Origin: Thermoplasmata archaeon
GTDB lineage: Archaea; Thermoplasmatota; Thermoplasmata; Thermoplasmatales; Thermoplasmataceae
Assembly (NCBI GenBank): GCA_021802365.1
Contig: JAKAAJ010000015.1
Location: 1 to 21,374 of the forward strand
Direction: 5' to 3'
DNA length: 21,374 nucleotides
The first letter of the stretch is position 1, and every line of letters starts with the position of its first letter. The position numbers and the translations under genes are program-made. Positions 7,693-15,011 of this stretch are shown in pieces. Under the pieces are notes generated by a model that searched no databases, was not told the origin of the DNA, and saw only the letters and a program-made list of their open reading frames with translations.

Positions 7693-8496
7693 TCATTTTC
7701 CTTTTCCCGATCTGATTCTTCTTCCTACTCTTCTGTATGGAAACAGCGCCAGTGCAACAATCACTGCAAAAACTGAAAAAAGACCTTCATATGCACCGTG
7801 AGGCACTTCATTGGAATATTTCCATCCTCCATAAATCCTCATTAGATTCAGTTTGATCAGTCCCAGCCATGGTATCTGTCCGAAGGCAACAGCAATTACT
7901 CTTGACTGATTCACAGGTCCACTGTCTATTCCGATACTCTGGTCAGAAAGCGCCCAGGCCTTGAATGTGGAGTTGTAGTAAACTGAATCATTAATGTAAG
8001 CGAAATTGTGGTCTCCCATTGTTATGAAGCCTGATTCATTCCTGTACTGTGATATGTAAACAATGAAATTTCTCCCAGAGAATCCCAGATCATGGATGAG
8101 AATGTATGAGTTTGTCACTGTCATCCAGGGTGCTTTATTTTCCCCAGGGACATAAGCTGTTCCGTTTTTCCATTCAAGATATAGAATTGCCCTGTGTATG
8201 ACGGTCAAACCATAAGTACTCTTGTAGAGTATTACGTTCCCATACTCGCCGTATGTGGAATAATTCATCTCCCTTCCCTGTACATACGTTACAACTTTTT
8301 TAACAGGATCTGACACTCTCTTTTCGAATACAATATCACCGGTGTTTATGACTCCCAGCTGCCAGTTGCTGGAATGTTCCATGCTTTCCGATTCCACCAC
8401 TGAAAGTGGAGGAAATATCCCACAATAAAGTGTAAGACCTGCAAATGCCGCAATGATAAGGACAACGGCAATTATCTCAATTTTGTGGGATTTCAA
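7693..8496 (-). CDS. Signal peptidase I, archaeal/ER (Sec11) type
   Basis: A 267-residue membrane protease that removes signal peptides from exported proteins. An N-terminal helix (about 7-27) is followed directly by the catalytic serine in ESESMEHS (S38). The archaeal/ER-type histidine, in place of the bacterial lysine, is H101 in VIHRAI. GDHN (161-164) supplies the conserved aspartate, and another acidic residue lies near 191 in IDSGP. VIAVAFGQIPWLGLIKL matches the conserved C-terminal beta region. A second hydrophobic helix (about 237-252) followed by a strongly basic tail anchors the C-terminus. About five N-x-S/T sequons lie in the external part. The start is TTG (8494-8496), chosen because no ATG fits in frame and a box A lies about 26 nt upstream. 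Confidence 0.88.
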   Translation of the reverse strand: MKSHKIEIIAVVLIIAAFAGLTLYCGIFPPLSVVESESMEHSSNWQLGVINTGDIVFEKRVSDPVKKVVTYVQGREMNYSTYGEYGNVILYKSTYGLTVIHRAILYLEWKNGTAYVPGENKAPWMTVTNSYILIHDLGFSGRNFIVYISQYRNESGFITMGDHNFAYINDSVYYNSTFKAWALSDQSIGIDSGPVNQSRVIAVAFGQIPWLGLIKLNLMRIYGGWKYSNEVPHGAYEGLFSVFAVIVALALFPYRRVGRRIRSGKGK

Positions 8497-8517
8497 GCAT
8501 CCTGTGATAACCGCTAT

Positions 8518-8526
8518 GGATTTATC
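8518..8526 (-). promoter_or_regulatory. Box A of the signal peptidase gene
   Basis: The minus strand reads GATAAATCC centred about 26 nt before the TTG start, consistent with a leaderless transcript and supporting that unusual start codon. Confidence 0.5.
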
Positions 8527-8587
8527 GGTTTCGGGGAAATCATAAACTGTTTTCTTCAGTCTTTAAATGAACCGGAAAGATTGGCGA

Positions 8588-9262
8588 TTACTTCAGAGAC
8601 GCCATTATTCTGGATATGCTGAAGGCATCCAGATCTGTAACAATGAGAGGAATGTTCTCTATTTCTGCAAGCTTGATTGCAAGTTCATCGATCCTGTCCG
8701 GTTGTATATATACTACCGCTGCAGGTTTCAGAGGGTGTACCCTTATTGCAATCATTGGACTTCTGCCCATCTTCACTTCCGTAAAGAAAATAATTCTCTG
8801 GCTTGACCATCCGTAAAGTTTGCTGTATTCGGAATAAGAAAATGAGAGTATGGCCTTTATGCCATCAACTATTGTGTATCCCCTGATATAACGGTTAAGG
8901 CCAACATTGCAGTAGTTGGTTCCATTGATCATGCGAATAACCCTTTCCAGGGAGATGTCATGATTGTAATCACTTATATCTATCAGGGCATCTGAAGGCA
9001 TCCCGCTGCTGTATCGCCTTATAACCTGTCCCCCTCTCTTCTGATCGATATCTACAAGGGCAGTGACAATTTTCTTGATTGATAGGACGCCCGGTGACTT
9101 TCTCCTTCCAGATTCATAATCGCTGATTACTGAGGGGGAAATGGAGAGATACCTGGCAAGCTCCAGCTGGCTGACCTGAAACTCCTCCCTCCACTTTCTT
9201 ATGGTTTCACCGGGATTGTCAGCTATGGTGATCTCACCTGCTATCTTCTCATGGATGTCCAT
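8588..9262 (-). CDS. XRE-type helix-turn-helix transcriptional regulator with C-terminal sensor-like domain
   Basis: A 224-residue protein. Residues about 19-53 form an XRE/Cro-type helix-turn-helix, with VSQLELARYLSISPSVISDY as the two core helices and ESGRRKSPG after them. Residues about 80-224 form a mixed alpha/beta domain without a motif that I can name; it has hydrophobic strands such as KPAAVVYI and IPLIVTDLD. The architecture resembles the archaeal predicted regulators of COG1709, found across euryarchaea. Ligand and targets are unknown. The gene is monocistronic, with a near-consensus box A about 25 nt before the ATG, so the transcript is expected to be leaderless. Confidence 0.82.
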   Translation of the reverse strand: MDIHEKIAGEITIADNPGETIRKWREEFQVSQLELARYLSISPSVISDYESGRRKSPGVLSIKKIVTALVDIDQKRGGQVIRRYSSGMPSDALIDISDYNHDISLERVIRMINGTNYCNVGLNRYIRGYTIVDGIKAILSFSYSEYSKLYGWSSQRIIFFTEVKMGRSPMIAIRVHPLKPAAVVYIQPDRIDELAIKLAEIENIPLIVTDLDAFSISRIMASLK

Positions 9263-9281
9263 ATTACAGTTATATCAAGTT

Positions 9282-9290
9282 AAATATAAA
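9282..9290 (-). promoter_or_regulatory. Strong box A of the HTH regulator gene
   Basis: The minus strand reads TTTATATTT, a near-consensus archaeal TATA box. It is centred about 25 nt from the ATG at 9262, so transcription should begin at or next to the start codon. Confidence 0.7.
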
Positions 9291-9312
9291 TCATCCGGCA
9301 CTTGACGAATCT

Positions 9313-10293
9313 CTAATTCCCCACCGCAGATTTGTCAGTCTGGCTATAGATATCCAGAACTGTTCTGAGGTCCTCAAGTGCCTGTTCAGGAGGCAGTGGT
9401 TCAGCAGTGTCATCCCTGACCGATCTGATGAATTCAGACATTTCTCTCTCGAACACATCATATATCTCTACTTTCATAGGTACACCATTCAGTGCTATGT
9501 CACCGAATGCCGTCCTTCTTTCCGGTTTTTTGAAATCCTCCTGTGATCTTGTTCCAGGTATTTCGTAAATTGATCCTTCTGAGCCTATTATTTCAAATCC
9601 TGGTACAGAAGGTGGGTTGACGTATGACCATGAATAATATAGTATTCCATTGGCTCCGTTATTGAAATCAAACAGAGCAACAGCGTTGTCCTCACCCTCA
9701 AGTGAAGAACCCCCCTTGGATACTCTGGAAGTCAGTTTTCTGTATTTTCCTCCCAGCATAAGCATTGAATGAACATAATGGATACCCCCATCAATAAGTG
9801 CACCTCCTCCCATTGATTCCTTTCTGGCTCTCCAACCGCTCTTATCATATATTCTCTGATCTCTTACAAGAATGGTCAGCGGTTTTCCAATTTTCCCTTC
9901 CTTCATCAACCGGACAGCTTCATTCAGAGACGGATCAAAATGGTACTGCTCTGCAACATTAAGTTTGAGGCCATGGCTCCGGGCTGAGCTGATCATATCC
10001 ATGGCATCTTTCACAGTTGGTGCTATTGGTTTCTCAACGATCACATTTTTGCCGTTCTCAAAAGCCCTGATGGCAAAATCCCTGTGGAGGTTGTGCGGAA
10101 CTGTAAGATCAATGATCTCTGCATCCGATTTCAGAGCCTCTTCGTATGACCTGTAAACGTTTTTTATCCTGTATGTTGAGATTACATCCTTGACAACAGA
10201 TTCATCTCTTTCCACTATGGATACATCCACCCCCTTAAGTGATCTAAGATGTACCTTTCCGAATCCTTTTACACCTACCACAATTATTTCCAT
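9313..10293 (-). CDS. Gfo/Idh/MocA-family NAD(P)-dependent oxidoreductase
   Basis: A 326-residue sugar-type dehydrogenase. A Rossmann fold begins with VGVKGFGKVH (residues 6-15). The family hallmark EKPIAP is at 87-92, with the lysine that contacts cofactor and substrate. GGGALIDGGIHYVH (162-175) carries the aspartate and histidine of the active site (D168, H172). The rest is the usual alpha/beta C-domain ending at 326, a normal length. The substrate is probably a sugar, inositol or sugar derivative, but this family cannot be assigned by motif. It lies directly downstream of the glc transporter operon on the same strand but has its own box A, so it may act on an imported sugar without being strictly in that operon. 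Confidence 0.88.
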   Translation of the reverse strand: MEIIVVGVKGFGKVHLRSLKGVDVSIVERDESVVKDVISTYRIKNVYRSYEEALKSDAEIIDLTVPHNLHRDFAIRAFENGKNVIVEKPIAPTVKDAMDMISSARSHGLKLNVAEQYHFDPSLNEAVRLMKEGKIGKPLTILVRDQRIYDKSGWRARKESMGGGALIDGGIHYVHSMLMLGGKYRKLTSRVSKGGSSLEGEDNAVALFDFNNGANGILYYSWSYVNPPSVPGFEIIGSEGSIYEIPGTRSQEDFKKPERRTAFGDIALNGVPMKVEIYDVFEREMSEFIRSVRDDTAEPLPPEQALEDLRTVLDIYSQTDKSAVGN

Positions 10294-10314
10294 AATTAGA
10301 AATAGGCTGAAACT

Positions 10315-10330
10315 ATAATAATATTTAAAA
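10315..10330 (-). promoter_or_regulatory. Box A of the Gfo/Idh/MocA gene
   Basis: A long A/T run on the minus strand (TTTTAAATATTATTAT) is centred about 28 nt before the ATG at 10293, in the 51-nt gap after glcV. It suggests independent, leaderless transcription. Confidence 0.55.
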
Positions 10331-10344
10331 ATAAATGAATGGAT

Positions 10345-11481
10345 TCACTTAGCTGGGATCTCATGCCCATTCAAAGGAAAAAGTATTGCAGATCCTTTTC
10401 TAATAAATATTCTAACCTTTTCTCCGGCCGGTATTGGAGTGTTATTCAGGCTGAAAAATTCGCCCTCAGAATCTTCTAGCTTCAGGTTGACTCTGAAGGA
10501 GCCCTGAGAATAACTTGAAATAACAACTATCCCTTCTCCGCATTCAAAAAACCCTTTCCCAATACTGGAAGGGTCCTCTTCGAGTCTGACAACTTTGATC
10601 TCATCTGGTCTGAAACCTATTGTACCTTCCCCTCTTGAAAAATTTGAAGAATCTATTCCTAAGTCTAAAGGAATGCTCAAGTTCTTGCCTGCTCTAGCCA
10701 CGTATCCGTTTCCTTCCTCACTTATGGCTGCCTTTAGCACGTTCAGTTCCCCGGTAGCTCTAGCAACTTCAACCGTGAGTGGTTTTTTATAAACATCTAT
10801 TGGCTTTCCAACCTGCAACATTAAACTCTTGTGGATTACTCCTACGCTCTTTGAAAGGGAAAAAATATCTGCAGGATCGTGTGAAACTATGATTGCAGTA
10901 AATCCCAATTTTTCCTGAAGTTCCCTGGTGTAATTTCTTGCAACATCTTTTATTGTTGCATCCAAATTGCTGAATGGTTCATCTAACAAAAGAAGAGAAG
11001 GGTCTTTTGAAAGTGCTCTTGCGTACGCTACCCTCTGCTGTTGCCCGCCACTTGACTCTCTCGGTTTCTTATAGAGAACTTCGCGGATATTTAACATATC
11101 CGCCAGTTCTGTTACCTTGTTTTTAATGGCTGATGGACTCAAACGCTTAACCCTGAGTGGAAATGCAATATTTTCAAAGTTAGTTAAATGAGGGTATAAA
11201 GCCCAGTTCTGAAATACCATTCCAACATTCCTGTCCTCAACTTCTACGATTGTCTTCCCATCCTTGGAGACAATTTTGTCATCGAATCTGATGATACCTT
11301 TAGTTGGAACTTCAAGCCCGGCTATTATTCTCATAAGGGTTGTTTTCCCGGAACCGCTTGAACCTAGTATCCCAAAGAACTGCTTGTTGCCTATTTCAAG
11401 ATTTATGTTCTGCAAAGCGTTTGTTACGTTGTTTTTCTTGACGAATTTCTTACTTAAATTTTCGATCTTTATTGCTACCAT
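10345..11481 (-). CDS. glcV: Sugar ABC transporter ATPase (GlcV-like)
   Basis: A 378-residue CUT-type ABC ATPase that would power sugar import. Walker A is GSSGSGKT (40-47), the Q-loop glutamine is Q91, the signature is SSGGQQQR (143-150), Walker B is LLLLDEP (163-169), the D-loop is SNLD, and the switch histidine is H201. An OB-fold regulatory region (about 240-370) with IGFRPDEIK follows, as in MalK/GlcV. VGMVFQNWALYPHLT and SHDPADIF closely resemble Sulfolobus GlcV as I recall it. The signature begins with serine where leucine is usual. The ATG follows GGTGAT, a strong ribosome binding site, 5 nt away; the gene is last of the S-T-U-V series and starts 20 nt after glcU. Confidence 0.9.
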   Translation of the reverse strand: MVAIKIENLSKKFVKKNNVTNALQNINLEIGNKQFFGILGSSGSGKTTLMRIIAGLEVPTKGIIRFDDKIVSKDGKTIVEVEDRNVGMVFQNWALYPHLTNFENIAFPLRVKRLSPSAIKNKVTELADMLNIREVLYKKPRESSGGQQQRVAYARALSKDPSLLLLDEPFSNLDATIKDVARNYTRELQEKLGFTAIIVSHDPADIFSLSKSVGVIHKSLMLQVGKPIDVYKKPLTVEVARATGELNVLKAAISEEGNGYVARAGKNLSIPLDLGIDSSNFSRGEGTIGFRPDEIKVVRLEEDPSSIGKGFFECGEGIVVISSYSQGSFRVNLKLEDSEGEFFSLNNTPIPAGEKVRIFIRKGSAILFPLNGHEIPAK

Positions 11482-11501
11482 ATTAAATCACCGTAGAATA
11501 G

Positions 11502-12338
11502 TTATCCCTTAGCCCCGTTTCCCATGGCCATTAGACCTCTTACAAAATACCTTCCAAGAAGAACAAATATTACCAATGGAACTACTGAAGCAACCGCCGC
11601 TGCGGCAAAGCTATCGTTGTAAAGTACACCATACCCTCCAGTATAGGACTGGAGTACCAGAGATACCGTGGAAATGTTTGGGGTATTTGTAGTCATCAAT
11701 GGAATGAAAAAGTTATTCCATGACTCTATGAAAACAAAGATGAAAGTCGATACAAGTCCGGGATAAGTTAGAGGGAAGACTACCTTGCTGAATATAGTCC
11801 AATTATTCGCTCCGTCTATTCTTGCAGATTCTATGGCACTTCTTGGTAGAACTGCAAGAAATATAGACATCAGAAGAGCCCCCGTTGGAAGGAAAAATAT
11901 TAGAAAAGAGAAGATCAGGCCAGGTAGGGAATCAAAAATGTGAATATTTATAAGAAGCTTGATAAGTGGAACAGCAGTAACTTCATAAGGAATGAAAGTT
12001 GCAATTGCAATTATGGTAAATATCACATCGTTTATTTTCGACGTAGCCCTATAGAAATAGTAAGCAGCCATGCTACCTATTATTGCAGAAACTGCCGCTA
12101 CAGATATTGCTATTATCAAACTATTAAGTAGAGTGCCAGATATTGCCCTGGATACTGTTATGATAGCAGTAAGTGATGATGCTGCCGGAAACAGTATAGG
12201 TGTGGTCAGCACAGAAGCTGTTGATTTTAGACTGTTAATCACTAAAACGTAAACAGGAAAAAGCCAGATTATGGCCAGAACTATTAGCACTATGTGATGA
12301 GCTATTCTTCTTGTAATTCTAAGATAATGATTAGGCAC
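11502..12338 (-). CDS. glcU: Sugar ABC transporter permease (GlcU-like)
   Basis: A 278-residue membrane permease of the MalG/CUT1 class with about six hydrophobic helices. The EAA loop that contacts the ATPase is visible as ESARIDGANNWTIFSKVVFP (about 169-188), with the invariant glycine in DGA. The N-terminus is short and basic (RITRRIAHH) before the first helix. It pairs with GlcT to form the channel. The start is GTG (12336-12338), overlapping the end of glcT by 8 nt. A purine-rich AGAGGTGG just upstream is a strong ribosome binding site, indicating translational coupling. Confidence 0.87.
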   Translation of the reverse strand: MPNHYLRITRRIAHHIVLIVLAIIWLFPVYVLVINSLKSTASVLTTPILFPAASSLTAIITVSRAISGTLLNSLIIAISVAAVSAIIGSMAAYYFYRATSKINDVIFTIIAIATFIPYEVTAVPLIKLLINIHIFDSLPGLIFSFLIFFLPTGALLMSIFLAVLPRSAIESARIDGANNWTIFSKVVFPLTYPGLVSTFIFVFIESWNNFFIPLMTTNTPNISTVSLVLQSYTGGYGVLYNDSFAAAAVASVVPLVIFVLLGRYFVRGLMAMGNGAKG

Positions 12339-13185
12339 TTATCCACCTCTTTATTCCAAACAAAGCATAAGGTATGACTACGACTATTGCAATGACCACC
12401 ACAATTATGCTTACCACTGCAGCATCAGCATAATACCCGTAATCAAAGAAATTAAACAAATAGAGAACTGAGGTTTCAGTGTTGGGGTTTATCCCCGTTG
12501 CTACGTAGGGTATTGTGAATGTCCTCAGAGAAAATATGATAAGAAGGGCAGAAGAGACAATGAAAGCATTCTTTGATTCCGGAAGAAGAATTTTTCTTAA
12601 AATCCTAAATGGACCTGCAGAATCTAATTTGGCAGATTCAATGCTTTCTGAGCTAACATTCTGGAAAGCTGCAAGATAAAATATAGCTGCGAGTCCAGAG
12701 TAAACCCACATTGTAATTATTATGAGGCTTGGAAGGGCCTGAGATGCACTGCCAATCCATGAAAAAGATGGAAGTCCAAGGTGTCTGAAGATATAGTCTA
12801 TTCCTTCTGACTTTGAATAAATCCAGTCCCATATAATTGCAACAGCTGATAAAGCAATGGCAAGGGGATAAAGGAATAGTGAACTATAAATGGTCTTCAA
12901 CCTTTGATTTTTCAGGAAGAAAATCAGAGATGCAAACAACACACCCAGAGCATTACATACCAGAAAATTTCCTAGAGTCCATAGCAATGTGCGGCTAAGA
13001 GTACTTATGAAATCTGACCTAGCTAGGATTTTTCCATATGTTTGCAGTCCTACAAACTTTATAACTAAACCGCTAGTCGACCAATTTGTGAAAGAGAAAT
13101 ATAAATTCCATAAAAGAAAATACAAAAGAACTGCACCAAAAATTAGTGCAGGAATAGAAAAAATAATGGATTTTTGAAATTTCAA
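12331..13185 (-). CDS. glcT: Sugar ABC transporter permease (GlcT-like)
   Basis: A 284-residue permease of the MalF/CUT1 class with about six hydrophobic helices. The EAA-type loop SIESAKLDSAGPFRILRKIL (about 181-200) is present with its conserved glycine, followed by LPES. It is the partner of GlcU. The start must be TTG (13183-13185), because an in-frame TAG lies three codons upstream and no ATG or GTG follows before the first membrane helix. AGGT lies a few bases before it. The TTG lies inside an 18-bp perfect palindrome. The gene begins 11 nt after glcS ends. Local base composition is very A/T-rich (one 60-base line at 13081 has 16 G+C). Confidence 0.87.
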   Translation of the reverse strand: MKFQKSIIFSIPALIFGAVLLYFLLWNLYFSFTNWSTSGLVIKFVGLQTYGKILARSDFISTLSRTLLWTLGNFLVCNALGVLFASLIFFLKNQRLKTIYSSLFLYPLAIALSAVAIIWDWIYSKSEGIDYIFRHLGLPSFSWIGSASQALPSLIIITMWVYSGLAAIFYLAAFQNVSSESIESAKLDSAGPFRILRKILLPESKNAFIVSSALLIIFSLRTFTIPYVATGINPNTETSVLYLFNFFDYGYYADAAVVSIIVVVIAIVVVIPYALFGIKRWISA

Positions 13186-13188
13186 AAA
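13171..13188. repeat. 18-bp perfect palindrome over the glcT start codon
   Basis: TTTTTGAAATTTCAAAAA equals its own reverse complement. The TTG start of glcT (13183-13185) lies inside it. In mRNA it could fold as a 7-bp A/U-rich hairpin with an AAUU loop that covers the start codon; at DNA level it could bind a dimeric protein. Function unknown. Confidence 0.6.
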
Positions 13189-13196
13189 TACCTACC

Positions 13197-14849
13197 TTAC
13201 CTCTTTCTCTCGTAATATATGGGGGCTATGACCATCAACCCAGTAAGTACCACGAGGAAAGAGACCACGTTGTAAGGCATTCCATTGTCAGAGCTGTGCT
13301 GAACAACGCCAGATGTGTTCACTGAAGATGTGGCAACAGAGCCGGATGCTGATGTTGAATTGTTAACCCATGGTGGAAGATAGTTTCCAAATGGGTGTGC
13401 AAGCGTCCCCATAAATCCAAAACCGAGACTGTTTGCTGTTTTCCAAGAAGACTGTTCGCTGTTCATTATGCTCTGTAGGCTTGAGTTCCAGTTGCTCTCT
13501 TTAGAAGAGGAAATGAAACTCTCCAGTGCGGATTCAAAGGAACTTGCTTGAGAGTCGAACAGACCCCCATCAGATAGCTGGTATACGAACCTGCTGGAAT
13601 TATGTGAAGCATTGAGTAGAGCCTGGTAGTCTCCCCACTGTGATGGGGTGTTGTAGAAGCTGGGGCTGGTTACGTTGTTATAGAAAGTACTGGCTTTCCA
13701 TTTCGTGAATACTGCCTGTCCAGCATAAGATGAGAAGTACTTTGCGAATGTCAGACCTGCCTGATCATTTGAACCCACAGGAACCGCTACTGAATCAGTT
13801 ACCAGAGCGAAGTATCCCTGCGTACCTGGAAATGGCATTGCTATAAGATTGATGTGGTGGTTATGGTCATATGTAGTATTCATAGTACTGGAGTTCATTG
13901 GGTATGCAGTTACATTCAGGTAGTCATATGCATAATTGACATACCAGTTTCCATTTGCCTGGAACCCGGATTGGCTGCCTGTGACGCTTGGCATTGCCTT
14001 TGTCCATGTGTATGTGCTCATCGAAGTGTTCTCTTCACTGAGAGCTTTCAGATATTCCGAGTTTGTAAGGCTTACAACATTCTTTACTGTTGTGTTTGTA
14101 GAGGTGTTCATTACACCGTAAAGGGCCATATCGTATATTTTTGCATTACCCGTCATATTTATTGAATTTGCCAGCAGAAGATCTTCCCATACCTGCATCT
14201 GGTCCCAGCCGCCGTCTCCACCAGGAATTGTCCATCCCGGTATACCGTTCCTCTGCAGCTTGGCAGAATCTGCTAGAAGTGCAGTGACATTTTGAGGGAG
14301 TTCCTTAATGCTATTGTTGTAAAGAAGCTGTGGATTTATGTATAGCTCAGCTCCACGGTGTGCATCCACTGGAAGGGAGAATGTACTTCCATTGAATGTT
14401 CCTGCTTCCAGAACCTGAGGAACGACATTTTTCATGGAATCTGCAATAGAAGTCATATTCACAAACGCTTTTGAATGCCCAGAAGCAGCTTCTATATAGC
14501 TCAGCATCTCAGGCCCATAATGAGTCTGGAAACTCTCCGGCGGATTGCCATCTGCTATAAGTGAAAGTATTGCTCCCTTTGCTGCAGAACCACCTGCTCC
14601 TGCCTTGAGCTCAGATACAGCTGTCAAATTTGGATATGCTGAATGGAATGCCGCATATTCCTTGTCGACAGCAATTTTCCCTTCTGTGGCCCACCAAGTA
14701 TAAAATGTAACCGTCTGTGGACCTTTATGAGCAGTCTCTTCGTAAACTACTACCGCCACTGCCGCAACAATTACAACTACGACGATGGCAATAACAGCCC
14801 ACTTTGTCTTTGAGGATCTTGGACCCTCATCTTGTGGATTACTTTCCAT
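13197..14849 (-). CDS. glcS: Extracellular sugar-binding protein of ABC transporter (GlcS-like), anchored at both ends
   Basis: A 550-residue solute-binding protein. A short basic cytoplasmic N-terminus is followed by a hydrophobic helix (about 17-36) that acts as an uncleaved anchor or signal. The binding domain (about 46-500) starts with VTFYTWWATEG, typical of CUT1 sugar-binding proteins, and has FSLPVDAHRGAELYINPQLL. A Ser/Thr/Asn-rich stalk (about 497-522) leads to a second hydrophobic helix (about 527-545) and the basic tail YYERKR. I count roughly 20 N-x-S/T sequons, which fits an N-glycosylated surface protein at low pH. The sugar is not readable; glucose is suggested by operon likeness to Sulfolobus glcSTUV. 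A short leader with AGAGGT (14857-14862) precedes the ATG. Confidence 0.88.
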   Translation of the reverse strand: MESNPQDEGPRSSKTKWAVIAIVVVVIVAAVAVVVYEETAHKGPQTVTFYTWWATEGKIAVDKEYAAFHSAYPNLTAVSELKAGAGGSAAKGAILSLIADGNPPESFQTHYGPEMLSYIEAASGHSKAFVNMTSIADSMKNVVPQVLEAGTFNGSTFSLPVDAHRGAELYINPQLLYNNSIKELPQNVTALLADSAKLQRNGIPGWTIPGGDGGWDQMQVWEDLLLANSINMTGNAKIYDMALYGVMNTSTNTTVKNVVSLTNSEYLKALSEENTSMSTYTWTKAMPSVTGSQSGFQANGNWYVNYAYDYLNVTAYPMNSSTMNTTYDHNHHINLIAMPFPGTQGYFALVTDSVAVPVGSNDQAGLTFAKYFSSYAGQAVFTKWKASTFYNNVTSPSFYNTPSQWGDYQALLNASHNSSRFVYQLSDGGLFDSQASSFESALESFISSSKESNWNSSLQSIMNSEQSSWKTANSLGFGFMGTLAHPFGNYLPPWVNNSTSASGSVATSSVNTSGVVQHSSDNGMPYNVVSFLVVLTGLMVIAPIYYERKR

Positions 14850-14856
14850 TTAAAAT

Positions 14857-14896
14857 ACCTCTAGTTAATCGTTGTAAGGAAAATAATATATTAAAA
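14857..14896 (-). promoter_or_regulatory. Promoter and ribosome binding site of the glcSTUV operon
   Basis: Box A (TTTTAATATATTATTT on minus, 14881-14896) predicts a transcript start near 14862. AGAGGT (14862 to 14857) lies 7 nt before the glcS ATG. The operon therefore has a short Shine-Dalgarno leader, unlike most single genes here, which look leaderless. Confidence 0.55.
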
Positions 14897-14975
14897 CTTA
14901 CCTGATTACATATACTAAAGTTGATAAAAAACTGTATATTCAATCATAGAGTCATTAATATTTCTTTTAGTAACA

Positions 14976-14993
14976 AAAGATTGGAAAATCTTT
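14976..14993 (-). terminator. Possible hairpin terminator after the fused permease gene
   Basis: AAAGATT and AATCTTT form a perfect 7-bp inverted repeat around a 4-nt loop, about 20 nt past the permease stop codon. The minus strand is U-rich within the repeat but lacks a clean trailing T-run, so the assignment is tentative. It could equally be an operator of the glc operon. Confidence 0.3.
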
Positions 14994-15011
14994 AACTTTG
15001 GAATCTTTACT

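Noticed and set aside
14976..15009. AATCTTT copies (one inverted, two direct) between the permease and glcS
   Set aside because: The region is A/T-rich and the copies lie about 80 nt or more upstream of the glcS box A; I list only the inverted pair as a weak terminator candidate.
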